NCBI GenBank assembly: GCA_005281725.1
Contig: SSBO01000012.1
Span: 19,295,060-19,359,059, forward strand
Source: Wuchereria bancrofti
Taxonomy: Eukaryota > Nematoda > Chromadorea > Rhabditida > Onchocercidae
Direction: 5' to 3'
DNA: 64,000 nucleotides
The first letter of the stretch is position 1. Each line of letters begins with the position of its first letter. Position numbers and translations under genes: made by a program. Shown one piece after another: positions 13,001 through 25,800 of this stretch. The notes below the pieces were generated by a model. The model saw nothing but the letters and a program-made list of their open reading frames with translations, had not been told where the DNA came from and made no database searches.

Positions 13001-16000
13001 GATAACTTCCCATTTATTCCTTTTGAAAATGTTAACAGAATGACCTAATTATGGTTTTTAAACTGATTTTCTCACTATCATTATCGTTAAGATAATGGCA
13101 GTGATTGTAATTGTGCACAATGATAGTGAGAGGGATGACGGCAATTTAACAGCAATAATTTTGTTTTGGAACAAATTTCCACTCATACTTTTTGAAAGTA
13201 TTAGTTACTTATCATTTACTCGATGATAATTCTGCAATATTATGCAAAATTTAGTAATTCCTAGCTATTAAACGTCTTCTCCTACTGATATAAGTGATTT
13301 TACTACCACTTTCTTTACTTATTGTTATGACTGTTATTATTTTTACTGCCAATTTATTTATCTTTAAAATTTGATGAAAACTTGGAAAATTGATGGAGAA
13401 AAAAGGAAATTAGAAAATACATTGTAAAAGAATATGGAAAAAAGCAAAAAGAAATTATTTCATTTTTTTTTTTTTAAATAATATTTAATTTTCTTAATTT
13501 TTGACGGCATGCATGGGATTTACTTATTTTATCCATTTATTAAAATATAGAATTATTCGTTCTCGTTTTTTTACAGGTCTAATTGTTTTTGAAGAATATT
13601 GTTATGATATGAAATGAATTTTTCCTCTTTTTTTTCTGTCTTTTGTCCTTTTCCGAATCAATTCATTTCATATGATTATGGTCTTATTATTATTAGCTGT
13701 ATTGCATTTTCATCTGAATTTTTCGATTTATAATACTTATCAATTTTATATTTTTATTTTATCAATATCGAATGAAATTTTCAATTGAGATTTATGCAAC
13801 TAATGTTTCAGCTGATTTCAACTTCTTATTTAATAGTCAATTTTTTTCTTTTGATAATTGTACAGTTCTATAAAGATTTAATAATATGATTGAAATTTTA
13901 AGTTGAAAGTAGATTCTGAAGGAGATTTTATTCTATGATAATTTATTTAACATAAATTTCTATAAATATTAATCATGATATCGCGGGAACAAACATTTAT
14001 AGAGGTAAGAAAAAAGGAGGAATGAAATATTCCGAAAGGATTTCTATTTCTTGCAGAAATGATATCGAAAATAAAGATTTTCAATGGATATTTTTTTATT
14101 CATACGATGTTTGTTCTATTACTGTATTGGGTAATATGCTTAGGCATACGGTATCCTGATATGATACTTAACAAAAGTACCCTCTCTTATCCTTTTCTAT
14201 TTGTCATCCTCGAATGTATCGTGCGTATGTATCTCAAATATTTCCGTTAATTCTTGTTAACCTAATTTTGTTGAAATATACAGATACTTACAAAGCGCAA
14301 TTTTGTTAAAATTTTGTTAAAATATACAAATACTTACAATTTCCCTCTTTTCCTTCATTAAATTCATCGAAATTATGCATATCGTTTAAGATTTCTTTCC
14401 TTTCCATACTTAAATTTTCCTCATTTCTTCTCATTTTATGAAAATTTTGAAATTCACATTTCTTGTTCTCCTTTTACTTTAAGAAAATTTAAAAATTCAA
14501 TTGAATTTTTCTCTTTTATCGATGCTGATACACAAAAGCCGATAACAATGATAGATGTTTTCCTCGCATTGTTTTTGTTTACATTAGCTCTTTTTCTTTA
14601 CTTAATCTTTTTTTTTTGCTGAAAATTTTATTTGCATTTTGGCGTAGAAGCAAATAATTTACTGATGTGCATTAGCATAAATTATCCGATTATCCGCTAT
14701 AGCATATCATATAATCCGGATAACAGTATGCCAGTTATTATCAATTTGTAATGCATCACTAGCGGAAAAATTATTCCATTTTGCATATTTCTTCATTTAT
14801 ATCAAATATGACAAATTTATTTGAGCTAATATTTAGCAAACGTTCGATCCTGTTTTTAGCATTACCTGGCAAAATAATAATTTTATATTAACTGTAAAAT
14901 GAAGTTTATCAATTGTTAAGCTTGAGTTGTAAGATTTGAGGAATTAATACAATATTTCGTTTTATAACATTATAATATAAGTATTTCATATTTCATCATT
15001 TCTACGTTCTAGTTCCATTCTGTTTTACTCATTTATTCCATTTCTTCATTCTGTTTTGTTCAGTTATTTAATTCTATTTAAATAATTTAACTCTATTTGG
15101 AAAAAATCTAGTTCCATTTAATTACGTATTGTCATCGGTTACCCATTTTATCCATTTATTGATTATATTTATTTTTAGTTATTCATCATATTAATTACAA
15201 GTTTCTTCTTAAAAGAATTTTTGGGAAGTTTAATAATATCTAATTATCGGTAATTTCTTAATGGAAGGATTTTATAGATGGCTTCTTAATAAATGGAAGC
15301 AAGGGATTTAAATTTAAGAAAATTTGACCAGTTTGGTATCATTGGCCTCTTTTTGAAGATTTTGATACTTTACCAATTTTTCCGCAAAAAAAAAATGATT
15401 CAAATAAATGAGTTCTAAATGATTACAGCAAATGATTTAGGATTTTTTTCTTCAAAATTGTGCTGAAATCTTTTTTTCTGTTTATTTCCATAATAATTTT
15501 TGCATTTGATTTATTCAAAATTTTCTGAAATTTATTGCATTGGATTTTTTTTGCATCTTTTTTTAAAAAAATGCATTTGAATTGGAGCGGAATTATTTCA
15601 TCGAATGAATTTGAAATTTTATTTCAAAAAAAAGGGTTACATATGAATTTATATCTGATAGCATAGAAGTCATTACGTTTTTTCTTTTTTTTTTGATGTA
15701 TTTTGAAATTATTTTTTCTCATCAAATAGCGCATCCTTTTTTCTTTTAAATGAATTAATGAAACGATCAATAAACTGATTAAATTGACTCATTCGCAAAT
15801 ATTTTCTTCCTAAATTTTCTGAACATTTTTCGCGGATTTATATTTTTATCGCGAAACATTGATCGGTTTTCTTATTTGAAATCGTATAAGTTACAACATT
15901 TTTATTATATTGTTATGATTAACTTATTCGGTCAAAATTCAAGTCAATCTTTATTTCATTTTATTTTTTGATTTGTTCAATGCTTACATTTTCAGTATAC

Positions 16001-16809
16001 GACGTACAGCAAATCCGTTACGTGATCGAATGCATCGAACAGAAAATTCATTGGAATTATGGATTTTGGAAGCTAAAGGTATTCCGATCAAACGAAAATA
16101 CTACTGTGAAATATGTCTCGATAAGACATTATACGCTCGAACGTCGGCAAAACCACGTGGTGATATTTGCTTTTGGGGCGAACATTTCTATTTCAGGTTT
16201 ATTTTCACTTTTATTTTTTCCTCACATTTTGTTATAATTTTACCAATTTTTCAACTTGCATTTTTCAATATCAATTTTTGCTGCTGTTATTGTTGTAAAA
16301 GTTTGAAATGTAAACAATTGTGTCTTTTTTTTTTCATTAATATTTGGAACGTTTAACAATAATTTTTAAGAAATAATAAATAACTTAAATAAGTGATGAT
16401 AGCTTTTACATATTATTTTCCCAATTGTATATTTAATTTTAATTATACTGTCTTAAATTAATAAATATTTTTTATTTAAACACCTTTCTAGTGTGCACCC
16501 TAAAACTATTATTGAGCGGATATATTGTATACCTGAAAAATAATTTGAATTATTTTCTTAGCATATGAAAATAAAAGAAATAATCATTTTAACTGTCAGT
16601 TAGTCTTAACATATTAATAATACGACAGTAATTTCTGATAAATTTCTTGTAATTATCAATATTTCTAGTCCGATCCCAAAATTGGAAAATGTTTGCATCA
16701 ATTTATATCGTGAAGCAGATGCGAAAAAGAAGAAGGATCGTTCAACGTTGATTGGTTATGTTCAAATTAAAATTGATCAACTTACTACGCGACATCCCGT
16801 TGAACGATG
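1002..16809 (+). CDS. gap-2: gap-2 N-terminal exons: basic motif, PH and C2 domains
   Basis: Five exons (1002-1096, 5208-5374, 5800-5923, 15996-16196, 16669-16809) cover residues 1-242, counted from the first visible exon. Residues 1-30 carry [14 protein letters not shown], the counterpart of the KRTKSQPKLDR element of SynGAP and DAB2IP. Residues 60-87 contain [15 protein letters not shown], also family-diagnostic. The 5800 exon holds the second half of a PH fold ([20 protein letters not shown]). The 15996 exon starts C2 with [12 protein letters not shown] and continues to [20 protein letters not shown]. The 16669 exon ([16 protein letters not shown]) continues C2. C2 in this family orients the protein on phospholipid membrane and boosts GAP activity. 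A 10-kb intron splits PH from C2. Confidence 0.9.
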
Positions 16810-19800
16810 GTTTGTTTTTTTCTTCATTTTCCTCTCTCTCTCTCCTTCTCTCTCTTTCATTAAGGTATAATATCATAATAATTAAACTTTCTTCTCTTTA
16901 AAAATAAACTTTTTCAAGGGAAAAAAAACTTCTAAACAGTTTTAGGTAACACATCTTACCTTTCATTCGTGGAATTTTTTTTAAAATCATTTTAGATATT
17001 CATTTATTCCAGTTAATTTGATAACATCTTCAAAGTGATATAGTTTGATAATATGTTTAAATTAATAAATATTTGATATTTGTCTAATGAAATATCTTTT
17101 TTTTGTTCTCTACTCTTTTAATAAAAATTTTAATTTCTTTTTTGCAATTAGAAGAATTACTGGAAATATCTTAGAGTTAATAATATAACAATAATATTTT
17201 TTTTTAACTTCTTTAGTTTCGGAATTACACCAAAGTTATATATGATACGAAAAACAGTATTTCATCATATTTCGTGACTTATTGCAGATATGATAGTGAT
17301 AGTGTTGATAATAGTAATAATATTATAATAATAATATAATATGCTCAAAATAATGTAATATTTTAGTTTTGGCCATTCTAAAATGTGTAATGTTCGTTAT
17401 TATCAGTTATTATTCAGTGATTATTATTATTATCATAAATATTATCATTTATTCTTCCCACATTAGAATATATCATCAATCCCGTGGTATATACAAACTT
17501 GCTTATATGAGTAATTTGTTTTGCTTCTATTAACAATTAAAATAAAGTTATGAAATCTTAGTGTTTTTGCAGAACTTTAATTCTGTTTTATTCTTTGCTA
17601 AATCGTTCCATTAGTTGATTTTTAACTATTGATTTTGACCTAGTTTTCCCGTGTTTTTTTTCTCTGTCCTTTTGTACTTTTGATTTATTTAAACTATTAA
17701 CACTGATTATCAATTAATTAATCAGGGAATGAATTGAACGAAAAAATATTATTGTTTGAAAAATTAATGTATTGCAAAATCTGAATTACATCCAAAAATG
17801 AGCTGCACCAATTTGTTCGGCGGATAATCCGATTAGCGTTATGTCGAGTTTTGCAAATTCTTTATTAATTTTGACCATTTATAATTTCCATTGTAGAATA
17901 TCAAAGAAATTTAAAGCGAAGATATTTTCATTGTAAATATAAGTATCAGAATGGTTAATAAAACTTAAATAAGCTAAGAATTTGAATATTTTGCTTAAAT
18001 TTTAGAAAATTCATCAATAAATTTTTATTTTGCTTAAAAAATTTTATTCATCAATAAATTTCAAATGTTTTCGAATGAAACGTTATTGTATATTTTCCAA
18101 AAATTTTGAAATGAAAAATCCTTTTCAACTATCACCAGTAATGATAGGTTGAAAAATTTTTTAACATTTATATCTGATAATTTTTCAAGCATTTTTAACT
18201 TGAATATTTTGCTTAAAAAATTCATCCAATAATAAATTTCAAATTTTTTTCAAATATCATCTCAAAAAAAAAATTAATAACTTTGCAGTACCAAATATGA
18301 AATTATTTTAAAAAATGATCAAATGTAAAATTTATTGAAAAATATAATTATTAAATATAAATTTTTTCCAAAAACTTTTTGATAAATGAATGGAATGGCG
18401 AAATTTGGTTTTTTCAATTAAAAAAATTCCAAATTTTGAAATTATCGAGAGGTACAGTAATAATTGGTATCATTTATGGCATTAGTATTCTAACCATATG
18501 CTTGGAATTAATAATTGTAGCATAAATTATAGGCCATCAGAGGATTTAGTAAGCATTAAAAAAGAGATTTTGTGAATTTAAATCTTAAAAAATCAAAAGA
18601 CGGCTTTTTTTTGTTGAATACATGTTTGGTCATGAACTGCAATAGTATAATTTAGCCAATTCTATTCGTTCATACTATAATTTGACCCAGTTCAATTTTT
18701 TTTTTCAGAATTACCCATACTTTTTTCAATTTCACTTCGTATTGATGTCAATTTATCATCCATTCATTGAGTACCAATTATAATTTATCTCGTTGGTGAC
18801 ACTGTTTTTTTTTTTTTTTCATTTATCAATCAGTTATTTCATCCATGATTAACAATCAAAATTTAATTCATTTAAATTGTATTATTTTACTGTTACTATT
18901 ATTATTATTATTGTTATTATTATTATTAGTTGTTATTATCAATTATTATTATTAATTATTATTATTATTATTATTATTATTTCACTTCGACTATTTTCTC
19001 TTTTGTTTACTTTCTTTTTTAGATTACTCATAAATTTTTGATAGTTTTTAATAAGGTCGCAATCTTACTTTTTCCTTTTCTTTCTATGCTAGGAATTTTA
19101 TTTTGTTAGATACTTTTATTTGTTGAATATTATTATTGGTATTCATCGGATTAATATTGAAAACTTAAAAAATTTTTTTTAAGATTACCAGATTTATCTA
19201 TTCAACATAGATTTGTTTATTTATTAGAATGTGCAAATACCTTCTCCTAATAAATTCTATGAACTTTTTTGCCACAAAAATTTATTCGATTATGAAGAAT
19301 TAATTTAGCTTTAACCATTCAACAAATTCACATTTTTTCGCAATTAAATAAATGTTTGCCAATTAAATAATTTTTCGTAATTGATTGCTAGGTTGATAAA
19401 ATAAAATAGCACCTGATTTTGTATTGGCATAGAATTAAGTCTAACTTTTACTCTTTCAGATTGACAAATCTTTTTTTGATAGATCAAATCTTTTAAATCT
19501 TTTTTTTTTCACGACTGCTCCATCATTTTTATCAATTGAAGTCTTTTGAAAAATGTTTCGAAACTATTAGGAGGTGCTTTTCATAAATTTTTAAGAGATG
19601 GTATATTAAAATACATAATTTAGGCTGATAATATCATACGAATTGCTTAAGATATGAACGCTTAGCTTTTTCCGACGTGTGATTATAATATCCCGGAATG
19701 TTTAATAAAAAAAAGTGGTAATGGTAGAGCCTAAATATTTTATCACCATTTTTCAGTTCATAATTGATAATGATAATTACAATCGTTTCATTAGTAAATA

Positions 19801-22800
19801 GTAATAGTTTTTGTACTTGTAACCAGTAAGCTAAGAAAAATTTAATTTTTCTGTTTATTCATTAGTTACCAGATAATTTAAGCTGTCTGTACTTGGCCAT
19901 CATTTATCATTTTACAGCTAATTTTTATTTGATAATATAAGCACTATTTGGGAATGATTCCTTAATTTCTTGCTAATTAAAAAATGGTTTATGTATTATA
20001 GCATCAAGTTTTCAGAAAGTTGCATAACATTTCATATTTAATGTTGAATTTAAAATTAGGAAATAGGATAATAAAAAATTATAAAGATGAAACAGTGATT
20101 GTAAAGATGAAACAACAATTTTATTTTCGATATAAAAAATCTGGTTTTTCCTTTTTTTAAATTTCCATCCTAAATTTAAAAAAAAATGAATTAAGGCAGA
20201 GGGATTACTGAAAAGAAAATAAAAAGATTCACAAAAAAGTAGTTAAAAAGAAAAAAATTATGAATAGAAGAATTGAATGATAATTTTTGATAATTTCCAT
20301 TTCTAATAATACCACTATTTATGATTAAATTTGAATAGCAATAAGTGTGGGTGAGAATAAATATGTTAAAATTTCAGTGTGATGTACTTGAACTAATTTT
20401 TTTTTGTATTCTTTTTCAAAAAAGAAGTTATGACACACTGCTCATTTGTTTGAGCTAGTCTTTTCTCCTTCCCTTTCCAAACAAATTATGGTTTTTGAAG
20501 TGAGCCACTCTTAAAATTTAAGCTAAACAAATCACCCTTTTTTTTCAAAAAACATTTTTTTAGTTAACAAAAACTATAACATAAATGCTATTAATTAATT
20601 AACCTTTTCGTAAATTTTTTTGATACTTCTTTTTTTATTTAAAACAAATTTCTTTTTGTGTAAGAATCACTTCAGTCATTTTTTCTTTTAGCTTATTTGC
20701 TTTTTTTAACAGGTATACATTTACATTTTAATGTAATCGTTTTAAGCATAAATTTCTTTTCCATTTTTGCAATTAAAATGTATTTCCAGAATTCACTAAT
20801 TAGTCTTTTTCCGGAAACAATGTCTTAATTTTTTTTGGTTGATTGAACAAATTTTCCGTAAAACGTATATCTCTTACAAAAATATTCTCATAGATTTATT
20901 TCAAATATACACAGCAGTCATATTTAGGATTTGCTATTGCTGTTCTTTCCTATCCTAATTTATCATTCTAATTATCATTAATTACATACATCACATTTTA
21001 TTATTGAAAAATATCTTTTTCCAGAAATTTTTTAGATTCCATATATAATTAAGTGAAATTGTGTACTTTTATTTAAATTATGTATTTTTATTTGAATTTT
21101 TAGTTTTATTTAAAATTTATTTAGATTATATTGTTTTATTTAAATATTAACAATGCTACTATTTTTAATTCTCCTCATTCATCCCTTTTCTAATTCAAAT
21201 AATGAAAATTTTCAATAGGAAATTAAATAATTGCCGTGCATTTTTTCTTCGCCTATAAAAATAATGTCTACAATGAATTGCTATGCTGTAATTCCTACAG
21301 TAGGAGTTTGTTGTAAAATTACAGTAAGATGTAACTTTTAGTAAAATTATTATCTAAATTTTGATTAAGAACTTTTTTAAATAAATGAAGATTTTGATTA
21401 GTTGGGCAAAATTTGGCAATTAATTATTAGCAAATTTGACTTAATCTGAAGGTCAAACAAAAGAAAAAAGAAAAAATGATGAGAGAAGGGAGTAGGTGAT
21501 GATTTGTGAATTTGTCATAATGGATGACAAATTGATATTCAAAAATGTACGTGAAAAAAACAGGGCGAAAAAGAGAAAGGTGACAAATAGGTGCTAGTAG
21601 GTACCAAGTACTAAGAAGGAAAAAAAAAACTTTCCATACATTTGATAATGATGGCATGATAGGATGATTGTCATCATTAGCGTTGACCTCCATATTAATC
21701 AACAAATGATTAGTTTCAAGGTCGATCAATTTTAACTTCATACTATGCACATCACATCGGTCTAAGTTTTAACCTTTCTTCCTCTTTCACATTTTCAAAC
21801 TATATGCTAATTGATAGGAAACACTGAAAATTTAAAGATTTTTTATTCCTTATCAAATTCATTTTAAGTCTTACTTAATGATTAATTAATTACTCGATTG
21901 ATTAATTTCTTTATTTATTTATGCTTTTCATAAATTACTTTGACAAATGGCTTGAACTTGTTTTCGAATAATTTAACATCAAATTTAAAATAATTTATTA
22001 CTGCTGACATTTTTACTTATCTTTTTCATCTAAGTTTGTCGCTTTTTTTTTGAGTCATATTCATTGTTTATTTATTTATTTGTTCATTTTTTGCTGTTTG
22101 TTTGTTTACTTACCGACCCATATATTTGTTTATTTATTCGAACATTCCTTTTTGCCGTTCCTTTTCATTCCACTTAAATTTCATTTGCTTATCAATTAAT
22201 TAATTTTTCTATTTATTTTTTCATAAAATTCTAATTAATTGATAATCTTAGTTAACATGCTGCTATTATTATTGTTGTTTGTCATTGTGATTGATGTGAA
22301 AAATCTTGAAAGTTGAGTGAAAAACGTGGAGTGAGGAAGCGCAATTATGAAATTAATAACACGTCATACGTGTAATAATCGTCACAAAAAACTGTGAGTG
22401 AATTCTTTTCTTTAGTTTTGAAGTAATTATTTTGATTGATCTTTTTTCTTGTTTTTACTATTTACTAATGATAAAAGTTGTGAAGTTAAAAAAGAAAAAA
22501 AAAAAGGCAAATGATTAATTATAATACAACCTATAATTTTCCATTCTTATTTTAGTTTTTGATTATTTTTTATTTTACTGCTAATGAAAATTTTTCCAGA
22601 GTAGTAGCACATGGTACTATTTTCTTCTTGATTTTTATTGAAATTTTAAAATTTGAAATTATATAAATCATCATAAATTGTTAAAAATGCCAGTGTATTT
22701 ATCATATATTACTTCTTCCCTACTTTTTTCTACAAAAGCTTAATAATTTCGTTTTTTCTTTCTAAAAATTTTTTGCTAAATTTCAAGAAATTTAAAAGTT

Positions 22801-25800
22801 TCGACAAATTTTAATTCAGTGTTTTTCTTTTTTTTCGGCCTGTGGAAAAATGGAATAAAAATTCACCAATTTAATCAAATTAAAATTACTAGATTTTTTA
22901 ATACTTAAAATTTAGTAAAACTTTTTGCATGAATTTTAACCAAAATAATGCATAAACTCTTTTCTGTTCTCGTTTTTTCGAAATTTATACATTGTAATTA
23001 GTAGTGAAAATTTGAACGATTTGCTTCTTTTTTTTGCTCCTTAATTTGTGATTCGATATTAAATTTTAAATTTTGTTTACGTGTTGCTGTAAAATCACTG
23101 CCTAATAATTTCTTGTTTAATTTATCAAAAGTTTCTTTTTTTGGCATAATCATAGAAGTGATGATATTGAATAGTGTCACAAAGGATTATGCACAGTCAA
23201 CATCGTGGTTGGACCGTTGTCATTTTATTCGACCTTTATGTAATGTTAAATTTGATAAAAATTGCTTTAAATTACGAAGCATTTTCGGGACATATTATCG
23301 GTCAGGCTTTATCAATTATTTTAGACTCTAATTAATAAATTATTTAATCAGTCAATTGATCAATTCATTCACTAATTTTAGATGTTTCTATTTATTGTCA
23401 ACTTTTCCTCCTGTTTATTTTCAATTTAATAATTTTTATAAGGTTAAAGTTATATTCATACTTCAACTTAAGATGGATGCATAATTTTATTATTTTAAAA
23501 GTATTTAAAGGCATTTGAGGTAATTTGGTATTGCTTTTAATCTAATACTTGGCAAGAAATTTTATTGTATTTGATGTCTTTTTTCGCTTCTTTAAGAATA
23601 AACATTCCATGGAAATTTTTCATGACAGATCAGCATAATTAATTAAAACCAATTTTATCTTTTATTACAATTTCATAGTGTTCAGAGGTTTTTTTCTTGT
23701 TTTCAATAAAAATGAAAATTAAAAAAAACTTTATTAAAATTTTTGAAATTCGATATATTCAAATTTTATAAAATAAAGTGTATTGTATTAATACAGTTCT
23801 TTTTTATAACTTTTATAAGTGAAATAAAAATGATAAAGAATAAAATTCTTTTTTTAAAACTTTTAAATGAAATAAAAATGATAAATGATAACGAATTAAT
23901 TCTACAGGTATACAGTAACAGCAACATCAGACGGTACTAAATTATCGAATGCAATGAAAGATAAAGGTAATGGCGAGGTAGCTGCAGTACGTATTAAAGC
24001 TCGTTATCAATCGGTACAAATATTACCTATGCAGGCATATACTGATTTATTGACTTTCATCAAGTAAGTTATTCATTTTTTGAGAGAAAAATTATTTAAA
24101 ATTGACGTAGTAATATTCATAGAGAGGGTATAATTTTTTCATTCCATTCCAAAGTTTATTTCATTCATAATTTTCAAAAAGTCTTTATAATTCAATTAAT
24201 CAGTCAAAGAATTTACTATGTCGATGAAAATGATAAATAAATAGAGATGGATGAAAATATTATGTTCCAATTCAATTCTAATAATTTTTCCACTTTTGAC
24301 TAATAGTGAAAAAAAATAATTTATATATATTAATATTATAAAAGGTGAAAAAAGAAATCAACATTTAAGCAGCATTAAATGGATAAAAGGAACTTATAGG
24401 AAATGATTATCTTGATAAATAAAAGTTTTAAATATAAATTGATAGGATTGCAACTGTAAAATTTCTTTCTTTTTGTAAATAATATATGAAATTTGAGTTG
24501 GTTTTTCATATATTAAAATTATTAAATTCAAATATTTTTTCTTTGATAATTTTACTCTTAAATAATGATTATATTTTAAATTTCAATTGTAATTTTTTAT
24601 TGAATTTTTTAGACAGTATTATTTATCAGTATGTCGTGTTTTGGAACCAACATTAAGTGTAAAAGCAAAAGAAGATTTAGCTACGGTACTTGTACGTATT
24701 ATGCATAAATTACATATGGCCAAACATTTCTTATGCGATTTAATTATGTCTGAAGTTGATGTTCTCGGTATGTTTTATTTGTTATTTAATTTTCACTTTC
24801 TCATGTATATATTTTTAATCAATAATTTAATTTCCTACTATTTTACATTTTGTGCAATTCTTTCTCAAACATGACTTTCTTTTTTGTTCTGAATACAATT
24901 TTGGTACAAAAGAGAATGTTAGCCTATGTATTTTACTGTTATCCGTTCAACTTTCTTTTTTTCGAGAAAAAAAGAAAAAAGGAAAGAAATGATTGATGTC
25001 AAATTGTTAAATTAATTAAAGAATTGTTTTTCGTTTCTTTTTTGATTCAGTATTGATTAAATTTTACTTAATATAAATTAATTAATAATGATTTAATTTT
25101 ACAGATAAGGAATTAGAATTTTATCATCATTTTATTCAACATTTGAGCGTAAATAAAATTTATACAAGATAGTATGCAATAGTAAATATTAATGCTTAAT
25201 GATTTCTCATATCCTTGCGGAACATTTTAAAATTTCAATTATGAATTTGCAATGTTGTTAATTGCAGATAATGAGCATTTAATGTTTCGTGGCAACTCAT
25301 TAGCAACAAAAGCTATGGAAGCATATATGAAATTGGTTGCAGATGATTATCTTCAAGTAATTCAATTCCTTCCTTCTTCATAAATCCAATTTTGTGACGA
25401 AAAAAAAGTTTTACATTATTTGATGTCATCTTTAATTGATGTCATCATATTTCATTTTTATTTAACACTTAAATTGTCATTTATTCCTTAATGAAGTAAA
25501 TACACGGTAATTAATGAAAAATTAACATTTGCACAAAAACTTTTCTATCAATTTCTGCAAAAATTTTTTTTTCAATAGTAGCAAGGAAGAATAATAAGCT
25601 TATTAAGCAAATAATTATGATATATTATACTAAGTACATATGGCTTAATTTGAAGTGCATTACAATGATTTATGATATTAAATATATATTCAGTAATATT
25701 AAGATATAACAAAATGTAACTCTATATAACATAATTACTTAGTATATATAGAATAATAAAATGAAAGTATCAATCGTGAACACGTGAAAGACAACTTTTA

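Larger units (their letters stand above)
5924..15995 (+). other. gap-2: gap-2 10-kb intron between PH and C2 exons
   Basis: GTTAGT donor at 5924 and TTTTCAG ending 15995. It contains a 30-bp perfect palindrome (8615-8644), a 31-bp repeat (9354-9440), a ~165-bp degenerate tandem repeat (about 12690-13210), an inverted repeat (13607-13673) and a 29-bp direct repeat (14264-14339). A less A+T-rich patch at 7360-7880 includes a 55-codon frame. No gene supported on either strand. Confidence 0.6.
16810..23907 (+). other. gap-2: gap-2 7.1-kb intron before the RasGAP exons
   Basis: GT donor at 16810 and TTCTACAG ending 23907. It holds a TTA tract (18892-18982), repeats of GAATATTTTGCTTAAAA with TTCATCAATAAATTTCAAAT (17983-18066 and 18201-18244), the candidate first exon at 22347, a short antisense frame (21637-21750, -) and a possible antisense pseudogene (22998-23320). 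Confidence 0.6.

Noticed and set aside
14059..14250. 63-codon + frame, hydrophobic ([15 protein letters not shown])
   Set aside because: A+T-rich hydrophobic frames are expected by chance here, and its end does not fit a gap-2 phase.
25105..25267. Use of the 25105 block as an extra internal gap-2 exon
   Set aside because: Its only donor-like site (GTAAAT) leaves phase 0, which does not fit exon 25268.
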